DNA from: DATCLS01 sp035265325
Lineage (GTDB): Bacteria; Actinomycetota; Acidimicrobiia; Acidimicrobiales; VFJN01
Direction of reading: 5' to 3'
Assembly: GCA_035265325.1 (NCBI GenBank)
Contig: DATFOS010000078.1
Span: 1-11,697 of the forward strand
DNA length: 11,697 bases
The notes under the pieces were generated by a model. That model ran no database searches and had not been told where the DNA came from. It saw only the letters and a list, made by a program, of their open reading frames with translations. Every line of letters starts with the position of its first letter. Positions within the stretch are counted from its first letter, which is position 1. The position numbers were made by a program, and so were the translations under genes. Below, piece by piece: positions 6,565-11,697 of this stretch.

Positions 6565-6619
6565 TCGGGTGGCCTGCGGCCGCGTCCTCCCTCGCCGCCG
6601 CCTCCCGCGGAAACGGCGC

Positions 6620-6665
6620 GACCGGGCCCGCAGGGACGGCCGTGAGGCCTCCCTGGGGCCCGGTC
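6620..6665. terminator. long GC-rich hairpin downstream of the ArsC-family gene
   Basis: GACCGGGCCC (6620-6629) pairs with GGGCCCGGTC (6656-6665). After a bulged G6630, CAGGGA (6631-6636) pairs with TCCCTG (6650-6655). After a bulged C6637, GGCC (6638-6641) pairs with GGCC (6646-6649) around a GTGA loop, a GNRA-type tetraloop. That is 20 base pairs with two single-base bulges. It sits between convergent genes and lacks a T-run; termination in either or both directions is the simplest role. Confidence 0.6.
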
Positions 6666-6676
6666 GGGGCGCGCAG

Positions 6677-6697
6677 GCTCTGAGCTTCGCTCAGAGC
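6677..6697 (-). terminator. 9-bp hairpin across the aldehyde dehydrogenase stop codon
   Basis: On the minus strand GCTCTGAGC, loop GAA, GCTCAGAGC. The 5' arm contains the last Leu codon and the TGA stop of the aldehyde dehydrogenase gene. A tight hairpin at the gene end, followed by the larger 6620-6665 hairpin, makes a tandem stop for minus-strand transcription. Confidence 0.55.
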
Positions 6698-8127
6698 TGC
6701 ATCGACTTGACCTCGAGGAACTCGTCGAAGCCGAAGGGGCCGTACTCGCGGCCGTAGCCCGAGTTCTTGTAGCCGCCGAACGGGGCGCTCGGGTTGAAGG
6801 CGCCGCCGTTGACCTCGATCTGGCCGGTGCGGATCTTCCGGGCGAACGCCTTGGCGTGCTCCTGGTCGGACGACCACACGCCGCCGGACAGGCCGTAGAC
6901 CGAGTCGTTGGCGATGGCGGCCGCCTGATCCTCGTCCTCGTAGGCGATGATCGACAGGACCGGCCCGAAGATCTCCTCCTGGGCGATGGTCATGTCGTTG
7001 CGGACCTCGGAGAACACGGTCGGCTGCACGTAGTAGCCGCTCTCCAGGCCCTCGCCCTGGGGCCGCTCGGGCCCGCCGACGACGAGCTTGGCGCCCTCGT
7101 CGATGCCCTTCTGGATGTAGGTGGTCACGCGCTCGACCTGCGCCTGGCTCGACAACGGGCCGAGCATGGCGCCGTCCGCGAACGGGTCACTCGGCTGGAA
7201 CTTGGTGGCCACCTCGTCGGCGGCGAGGCGCTCCGCGTCGGCCAGCCGGTCGGCGGGGACGAGCATGCGGGTGAGGGCGGTGCAGGTCTGCCCCGAGTTG
7301 AGGTAGGCCTTGCCGACGCCGTCGCGCACGGCCTTCTCGAACGTCTCGTCGTCGAGGTCGGGCAGCAGCACGTTGGCCGACTTGCCGCCGAGCTCGAGGG
7401 CGACCCGCTTGAGGGTCCGCGAGGCCACCTCGGCGACCCGCCTGCCGGCCCGCGTCGAGCCGGTGAACGACACCATGTCGACGTCGGGGTGGGCGGCGAT
7501 CGCCTCGCCCACCTCGGGGCCGGTGCCGGTGACCATGTTGAACACGCCGGCGGGCAGGCCGGCGTCGTTCATGACCTCGGCCAGGATGAAGGCGTCGATC
7601 GGGGCGACCTCGCTCGGCTTGAGCACGACCGTGCAGCCGGCACCGAGGGCGTAGGCCACCTTGGCGGCGATCTGGTGGAGCGGGTAGTTCCACGGCGTGA
7701 TGGCGCCGACGACGCCCACCGGCTCCTTGACGACGAGGCTCGAGCCCAGCGTCTCCTCGTACTGGTAGGTCTCGGCGAGCTGAGCTGCGGTGTTGAACGA
7801 GTTGATCGGCAGCCCGGCCTGGATCATCTGGCTCAGCCACTTGGGCATGCCCGCCTCACGGGTCACGACCGTGGCGATCTCGTCCGTGCGGGCGCCGAGG
7901 CCCTCGGCGACCCGCGTGAGGACCTTGGACCGCTCCTCGGGCGAGGTCTGCGACCAGGTGGCGAACGCCTTGCGAGCGGCGGCCACCGCGGCGTCGACGT
8001 CGGCGGCCGTGCCGGCGGGGATGGAGGCGATGACCTCGCCATTCGTCGAGTCGTGCACGTCGATCGAGCCGGAGCCCGCCGACGGCACCCACGCCCCGTC
8101 GATGTAGAGCTTGTCGTAGGCCTGCAT
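6691..8127 (-). CDS. NAD(P)-dependent aldehyde dehydrogenase
   Basis: Oxidises an aldehyde to the carboxylic acid through a cysteine thiohemiacetal. It has 478 residues, normal for the superfamily. The oxyanion Asn147 is in TPWNYP, the NAD-site Lys170 in VVLKPSE, the FTGST nucleotide loop is at 221-225, the general base Glu245 is in LELGGKS, the nucleophile Cys282 in SGQTCTA, and Glu385 in QEEIFGP. All key residues are intact. The start at 8127 (MQAYDKLYIDG) is preferred over an upstream ATG at 8187 because GAGGGGGA lies just before it and the extra 20 residues are not family-like. The closest style is the broad betaine-aldehyde/generic ALDH group, so the substrate cannot be named. The upstream amidohydrolase is co-oriented 87 bases away, but a TTGACC/TATCGT pair suggests its own promoter. 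Two hairpins follow the stop. Confidence 0.96.
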   Translation of the reverse strand: MQAYDKLYIDGAWVPSAGSGSIDVHDSTNGEVIASIPAGTAADVDAAVAAARKAFATWSQTSPEERSKVLTRVAEGLGARTDEIATVVTREAGMPKWLSQMIQAGLPINSFNTAAQLAETYQYEETLGSSLVVKEPVGVVGAITPWNYPLHQIAAKVAYALGAGCTVVLKPSEVAPIDAFILAEVMNDAGLPAGVFNMVTGTGPEVGEAIAAHPDVDMVSFTGSTRAGRRVAEVASRTLKRVALELGGKSANVLLPDLDDETFEKAVRDGVGKAYLNSGQTCTALTRMLVPADRLADAERLAADEVATKFQPSDPFADGAMLGPLSSQAQVERVTTYIQKGIDEGAKLVVGGPERPQGEGLESGYYVQPTVFSEVRNDMTIAQEEIFGPVLSIIAYEDEDQAAAIANDSVYGLSGGVWSSDQEHAKAFARKIRTGQIEVNGGAFNPSAPFGGYKNSGYGREYGPFGFDEFLEVKSMQL

Positions 8128-8156
8128 GCGTCCCCCTCGTCGGTGGTGTGTTCCCG

Positions 8157-8187
8157 ACGATAGGCCCGGCCCTGACGTCGGGGTCAA
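8157..8187 (-). promoter_or_regulatory. possible promoter of the aldehyde dehydrogenase gene
   Basis: On the minus strand TTGACC (8182-8187), a 19-base spacer and TATCGT (8157-8162), about 30 bases before the ATG at 8127. The -35 is good and the -10 acceptable, but the spacer is longer than usual. Confidence 0.35.
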
Positions 8188-8214
8188 GGGGTGGCGCAGG
8201 TCGGGCCGGAATCG

Positions 8215-9423
8215 TCAGGCGGGCGCGGGCGCGAGCCGGCGCAGCGCGGTGCCCGCGTAGAGAGCCACACCGGTGACCAGGGCGTCCTCGTTGAGGACCA
8301 TCCGGTTGGAGTGGTTGGGCGCCGCCTCGGCCGCGGAGGTGCCCTCGGGCCGCGTCCCGAGGAACGCCATCGCCCCGGGGACCTTCTCCAGGAGGTACGA
8401 GAAGTCCTCGGCCCCCATGACCGGTGCCGCCATGGTGACGGCCGCCCGCTCGTCGCCGATCTCCCGGGCGAGGTCGAGCACCTCGGCCGCCGGCCCGGCG
8501 TGGTTCACCGTGACCGGGTAGCCGATCGTGATGTGGACGTCCGCCTCGCACTCGTGAGCGGCGGCGATGCGGGTGACCACGCGCCTGACGCCGTCCGTCA
8601 CCCGCTCGCGGGTGGCGGCGGAGACCGTGCGGATCGTCCCTCCCAGGTGCACGACCTCGGGGATGACGTTGCTGGTCGTCCCCGCCCGGACCTGGGTGAC
8701 CGTGACCACCGCGGGCTCGAAGGCGTCGATGCGGCGGGTGACCAGCGTCTGCAGGGCCGAGATGACCTCGGCGGCCACCGGGATGGGGTCGTTGGCGAAG
8801 TGCGGCATCGAGGCGTGCCCGCCGCGGCCCCGCAGAGTCACCCGGAAGTCGTTGACGGACGCCATGAGCGGGCCCGCCTTCGTCGCCACCGTGTGGCGGC
8901 GCTGTGAGGGGGACTGATGGACGGCGAAGGCGTACGACACGGCCTCGCCACCGTCCGTGGCATCGAGCAGCCCCTCGCGCAGGGCGACGGTGGCACCGGC
9001 CTTGCCCTCCTCCCCCGGCTGGAAGAAGAGGCGAACCCGTCCGGCCAGCTCGCCCCGCCGCTCGGCCAGGATCTGCGCCGCCCCGACGAGCATCGCCGAG
9101 TGGGCGTCGTGGCCGCAGGCGTGCATGGCGCCGTCGACGGTGGACGCGAAGTCGAGGCCCGTGTCCTCCGGCATGGGCAGGGCGTCCATGTCGGCCCGGA
9201 GGAGGACCGTGGGGCCGGGCCGCTCGCCGTCGAGGTCGGCGACGACCGAGCTGAGCTGCTCGCCCGTCCGCACGGTGAGGGGGAGCCCCGCCAGCGCGTC
9301 GAGGACCCGGCCCTGGGTGCGGGGCAGGTCGAGGTCGAGCTCGGGCTCCCGGTGGATCGCCCGCCGCAGCGCCACCACGTCGTCGTGCACCGCGCCCGCC
9401 GCGGCGATCAGCTCGGAGGTCAT
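8215..9423 (-). CDS. M20-family metal-dependent amidohydrolase / carboxypeptidase
   Basis: Hydrolyses an amide such as an N-acyl amino acid, hippurate-like compound or peptide end, using two metal ions in the cytoplasm. It has 402 residues, family-typical (M20D, AbgB/HipO/IAA-amino-acid-hydrolase type). The N-terminal LRRAIHREPELDLDLPRTQ is at about 19-37 and ADMDALPM at 77-84. Metal ligands by family pattern are C103 and H105 in HACGHDAH, E138/E139 in FQPGEEGKAG, H169 in FAVHQSPS, and H371 in NHSNRM. The dimerisation lid follows GGHASMPHFANDP (201-213). The ATG at 9423 is chosen because the M20 domain begins directly there and upstream sequence is not family-like. No Shine-Dalgarno is visible; GACACT lies six bases upstream, so a leaderless start is possible but weak. 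It lies 40 bases after the RNA methyltransferase gene. Substrate unknown. Confidence 0.95.
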   Translation of the reverse strand: MTSELIAAAGAVHDDVVALRRAIHREPELDLDLPRTQGRVLDALAGLPLTVRTGEQLSSVVADLDGERPGPTVLLRADMDALPMPEDTGLDFASTVDGAMHACGHDAHSAMLVGAAQILAERRGELAGRVRLFFQPGEEGKAGATVALREGLLDATDGGEAVSYAFAVHQSPSQRRHTVATKAGPLMASVNDFRVTLRGRGGHASMPHFANDPIPVAAEVISALQTLVTRRIDAFEPAVVTVTQVRAGTTSNVIPEVVHLGGTIRTVSAATRERVTDGVRRVVTRIAAAHECEADVHITIGYPVTVNHAGPAAEVLDLAREIGDERAAVTMAAPVMGAEDFSYLLEKVPGAMAFLGTRPEGTSAAEAAPNHSNRMVLNEDALVTGVALYAGTALRRLAPAPA

Positions 9424-9442
9424 GGCGCCAGTGTCGCCCAGC

Positions 9443-9460
9443 CCGGGCGACCCTGCCCGG
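9443..9460 (-). terminator. small hairpin between the RNA methyltransferase and amidohydrolase genes
   Basis: On the minus strand CCGGGC, loop AGGGTC, GCCCGG, starting three bases after the methyltransferase stop. It is short, with no T-run. It may weaken read-through or may be chance in GC-rich DNA. Confidence 0.25.
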
Positions 9461-9463
9461 CCC

Positions 9464-10300
9464 TCAGGGCGACCGGGTGATGGCCCAGAACGCGATGCCG
9501 GCGGCCACGCCCACGTTGAGGGAGTCGACGCCGGCCCGCATGGGGATGCCGGCGCGGACGTCGGCGGCGGCCAGCGTGTCCTTTCCGAGGCCGGGGCCCT
9601 CGGCACCGAGCAGGAGCGCCACCCGCTCGTCGGGTGGGAAGGACAGCTCGTCGAGCGGGACGGCGTCGGCGTCCGGCGTCAGCGCCACGAGGCGGAACCC
9701 GGCCTCGGCCAGGACCGCCAGTCCGCCCGGCAGCCGGGGCAGCCAGGCGTGGGGCAGGGCGTAGCTCTCGCCCATGGCCACCCGCGACACCCGGCGGTAC
9801 AGGGGGTCGGTGCAGGCGGGGTCCAGCAGGGCGGCTCCGACGCCCAGGCCGCGGGCGCTGCGGAGGATCACGCCCAGGTTGGCCGGGTTGCTGACGTTCT
9901 CGAGCACGACGACCCGGCGCGTGCCGGCCAGGACCTCGGCCGGGGACGGCAGCGGCCGCCGGTCGAAGCTGGCCAGCAGGCCCCGGTGGACGCCGAGCCC
10001 GGTGATCCGCCGGAGGACCGGCGGGGCCGCCGCGTACACGGGCGCCTCCGACGGCACGCCGTCGGGGAGCGGCGCAGTGCGCGTGGCGTCCACGAGGACG
10101 GACCGCAGGGCGTAGCCGGCGGCGAGCGCCCGGGCCGCCACCACGTCGCCCTCGGCCACGAACACCCCCTCCGGCCCGGCGCCCGCCAGCCGGCGCTGCG
10201 GATCGCCGGGCCAGCGGCCCTCGCTCAGCGGGCGTTCGCGTAGGCCGACGAACTCGGCGATGGCGGGGTCTTCGGGGTCCTCGACGACCAGGCGCGGCAC
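9464..10300 (-). CDS. TrmH/SpoU-family RNA 2'-O-methyltransferase
   Basis: A SPOUT-class enzyme that methylates a ribose 2'-OH in tRNA or rRNA using S-adenosylmethionine, 278 residues. Residues 1-115 form the N-terminal substrate-binding part. The catalytic knot domain has motif 1 ENVSNPANLGVILRSARGLG (N141, catalytic-type R147), motif 2 LLLGAEGPGL (E234) and motif 3 IPMRAGVDSLNVGVAAGIAF (N262), all intact. The GTG at 10300 is the only sensible start before VPRLVVEDPEDPAIAEFVGL; upstream in-frame residues are low-complexity and overlap the previous gene. The start lies ten bases after the TGA of the secreted-protein gene, preceded by a G-run instead of a clear Shine-Dalgarno, which suggests translational coupling. 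The target nucleotide cannot be told from sequence. The pairing with a secreted protein is probably positional only. Confidence 0.9.
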   Translation of the reverse strand: MPRLVVEDPEDPAIAEFVGLRERPLSEGRWPGDPQRRLAGAGPEGVFVAEGDVVAARALAAGYALRSVLVDATRTAPLPDGVPSEAPVYAAAPPVLRRITGLGVHRGLLASFDRRPLPSPAEVLAGTRRVVVLENVSNPANLGVILRSARGLGVGAALLDPACTDPLYRRVSRVAMGESYALPHAWLPRLPGGLAVLAEAGFRLVALTPDADAVPLDELSFPPDERVALLLGAEGPGLGKDTLAAADVRAGIPMRAGVDSLNVGVAAGIAFWAITRSP

Positions 10301-10310
10301 CCCCCAATCA

Positions 10311-10808
10311 TCACCACGTGAAGGCGTTGCAGGTGTACCGACCCTGGCCGGCGTTCCAGGTCCACCACCGGATCGTGCGGCGGGTCGTGGGCCCGTAGAC
10401 GCCGTCGGCCGTGATGCCGTGGATGCGCTGCGCATTGCGGAGGGCGAAGCGGGTCGCCTCGCCGAAGCGGGCGTCGGCCGCGATCGTCTGGCCGTAACAG
10501 TTTTGCAGGGTGACCTGGAGGAAGTAGACGCCCCAGTTGTGGGCGCCGAGGCTCATGAAACAGTTCATGCCGTCGGGCCAGCCGTGGTACATGACCGGGA
10601 TGTAGACCGACCCGATCGGCGCCATGGTGCCGGAGAACTTGTAAGCGCCACCGCAGGGCTCGAGCCCGGCGGTGGCGTCGACGGGCGCCGACGGTGCGGC
10701 GTGTGCCGCCGGCGCGGCGCCCGCCGGGCTCGCCGCCGGCCCGAGGGCGAGGCCGGTCACCGCCCCGCCGACGATCGTGAGGACGAGCAGACACCGCTTG
10801 AGCCGCAC
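10311..10808 (-). CDS. small secreted protein with a peptidoglycan-binding-like repeat
   Basis: 165 residues from a GTG at 10808, with GGGAG nine bases upstream. The N-terminus MRLKRCLLVLTIVGGAVTGL followed by an Ala/Pro-rich stretch is a Sec signal peptide, with a likely AHA cleavage near 37. Cys6 sits inside the hydrophobic core, not in a lipobox. The mature part has C52, C83, C104 and C160, which could form two disulfides. Residues about 113-150 (DARFGEATRFALRNAQR, HGITADGVYGPTTRRTIRWW) match the FG..T..A...Q...G...DG..GP.T pattern of PG_binding_1 domains. The segment before it (about 50-100; IGSVYIPVMYHGWPDGMNC, NWGVYFLQVTLQNC) is unfamiliar. No catalytic domain is visible, so it is probably a cell-wall-associated binding protein. 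It is first in the minus-strand run and divergent from icd. Confidence 0.78.
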   Translation of the reverse strand: MRLKRCLLVLTIVGGAVTGLALGPAASPAGAAPAAHAAPSAPVDATAGLEPCGGAYKFSGTMAPIGSVYIPVMYHGWPDGMNCFMSLGAHNWGVYFLQVTLQNCYGQTIAADARFGEATRFALRNAQRIHGITADGVYGPTTRRTIRWWTWNAGQGRYTCNAFTW

Positions 10809-10923
10809 CGCGATTCACGCTCCCGGCCGGCTCCCATCGACACCCCGGCCGGCGTGCCAGCTACCCGCCGCCCGAAGGCCCGGCTCGCTGCGTAGCCGGA
10901 GCACCACCATTCGTACGTGCTCC

Positions 10924-10967
10924 GAACGAACGGCGCAACAGTCGTTACGGCTGTTCACGGTTCGTTC
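10924..10967. promoter_or_regulatory. nested inverted repeat, possible operator between divergent genes
   Basis: GAACGAAC (10924-10931) and GTTCGTTC (10960-10967) are exact reverse complements. Inside them AACAG (10937-10941) and CTGTT (10951-10955) form a second one, nearly co-centred. It lies 43 bases upstream of the proposed icd -10 and 116 bases upstream of the secreted-protein start. The arrangement suits a regulator acting on one or both genes. It is more AT-rich than its surroundings, but chance cannot be excluded. Confidence 0.35.
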
Positions 10968-10985
10968 TCGTGTCCGCCGCCGTGC

Positions 10986-11015
10986 GTGACGGGCGTCCCG
11001 GGCGGCGCCTAAGCT
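10986..11015 (+). promoter_or_regulatory. probable icd promoter
   Basis: GTGACG (10986-10991), an 18-base spacer and TAAGCT (11010-11015). The hexamers and spacing match the proposed promoter at 3448-3477. The transcript would have a leader of about 30 bases carrying GGGAGA (11034-11039). Confidence 0.4.
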
Positions 11016-11050
11016 GTACAAGTCCGATACAAGTGGGAGAAAGACTTCAG

Positions 11051-11697
11051 ATGCCGAAGATCGCCGTGACCAACCCCATCGTCGAACTCGACGGCGACGA
11101 GATGACCCGCGTCATCTGGCAGTACATCAAGGACAAGCTGATCCTCCCGTACCTCGACGTCGACCTGCAGTACTACGACCTCGGCATCGAGCACCGCGAC
11201 GCCACCGGGGACCAGGTGACGATCGACGCCGCCAACGCCATCAAGGAGCACGGCGTCGGCGTGAAGTGCGCCACCATCACGCCCGACGAGGCCCGGGTGC
11301 AGGAGTTCGGGCTGAAGAAGATGTGGCGGTCGCCGAACGGCACGATCCGGAACATCCTCGGCGGCGTCGTCTTCCGCGAGCCGATCATCTGCTCGAACGT
11401 GCCCCGACTCGTCCCCGGGTGGACCAAGCCGATCGTCATCGGCCGTCATGCCCACGGCGACCAGTACCGGGCCACCGACTTCGTGGTGCCCGGCCCCGGC
11501 ACGGTGACGATCAGCTACACGCCCGACGACGGCGGTGAGCCGATGGAGATGCAGGTCGCCCAGTTCGCGGGCGGCGGCGTCGCCATGGGCATGTACAACT
11601 ACGACGACTCGATCCGCGATTTCGCCCGGGCGTCGTTCCGCTACGGCCTCGATCGCGGCTACCCCGTCTACCTGTCGACGAAGAACACGATCCTCAA
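11051..11697 (+). CDS. icd: NADP-dependent isocitrate dehydrogenase, eukaryotic-type, 5' part
   Basis: Converts isocitrate to 2-oxoglutarate and CO2, making NADPH. 215 residues are visible before the window ends mid-codon; the family is about 400-415 residues. The sequence is of the homodimeric type shared with animal cytosolic and mitochondrial enzymes, not the E. coli Icd type: DEMTRVIWQYIKDKLILPY, YDLGIEHRDATGDQVT, KCATITPDEARVQEF, WRSPNGTIRNILGGVVFRE, IIGRHAHGDQYRATDFVVPG. Substrate residues S94, N96, R100, R109 and R132 and catalytic Tyr139 fall at the same numbers as in human IDH1. K211 near the end (STKNTIL) would be the catalytic Lys. Position 135 is His where animal enzymes have Tyr. 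The ATG at 11051 has GGGAGAAAG upstream. It is divergent from the secreted-protein gene, with a nested inverted repeat between them. Confidence 0.97.
   Translation, partial: MPKIAVTNPIVELDGDEMTRVIWQYIKDKLILPYLDVDLQYYDLGIEHRDATGDQVTIDAANAIKEHGVGVKCATITPDEARVQEFGLKKMWRSPNGTIRNILGGVVFREPIICSNVPRLVPGWTKPIVIGRHAHGDQYRATDFVVPGPGTVTISYTPDDGGEPMEMQVAQFAGGGVAMGMYNYDDSIRDFARASFRYGLDRGYPVYLSTKNTIL

Noticed and set aside
6856..8163. A 435-codon open frame on the + strand opposite the aldehyde dehydrogenase
   Set aside because: Its His/Asp/Gly/Val-rich composition is a codon shadow of the aldehyde dehydrogenase, all of whose catalytic residues are intact.
8957..10243. A 428-codon open frame on the + strand across the amidohydrolase and RNA methyltransferase genes
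   Set aside because: No motif is recognisable and it is antisense to two complete conserved genes.

Overview
The window is GC-rich, with third codon positions almost entirely G or C, and contains mostly housekeeping metabolism. The gene types suggest a high-GC actinobacterium, quite possibly of the Acidimicrobiia. Pointers are a type-B succinate dehydrogenase, an actinobacterial-type Fpg/Nei glycosylase, a small SCP2-domain protein, and starts that look leaderless. This placement is an inference from gene content and composition; no rRNA marker is present.

Layout. 1-1789 (+): the 3' part of sdhA followed by complete sdhB. 1786-3403 (-): two genes of unknown function. The first overlaps the sdhB stop tail to tail in a shared CTAG. 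The second appears to be broken by one or two frameshifts. Between them is a 141-base stretch with many hairpins. 3485-4796 (+): an SCP2 sterol-carrier-domain protein and an Fpg/Nei-type DNA glycosylase, probably one operon. 4871-5863 (-): malate dehydrogenase, separated from the glycosylase by a perfect 16-bp inverted repeat. 5864-6210: a divergent promoter region with a probable gene remnant. 6211-6564 (+): an ArsC/Spx-family reductase. 6565-6697: large terminator hairpins. 6691-10808 (-): a run of four genes. In transcription order they are a small secreted protein with a peptidoglycan-binding-like repeat, a TrmH/SpoU RNA methyltransferase, an M20 amidohydrolase and an aldehyde dehydrogenase. 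10809-11050: a divergent regulatory region with a nested inverted repeat. 11051 to the end (+): the N-terminal 215 residues of a eukaryotic-type NADP isocitrate dehydrogenase.

How the genes fit together. Succinate dehydrogenase, malate dehydrogenase and isocitrate dehydrogenase put three TCA-cycle steps within 11.7 kb. They sit in separate transcription units interleaved with unrelated genes, so this is clustering, not one operon. The remaining genes cover DNA repair, RNA modification, aldehyde oxidation, amide hydrolysis and lipid-binding-type functions.

I found no mobile element, CRISPR array, tRNA, rRNA or convincing new multi-gene system. The items most worth a second look are the hairpin-rich leader at 2408-2548, the frameshifts in the 2545-3403 gene, the gene remnant upstream of mdh, and the nested operator-like repeat upstream of icd.
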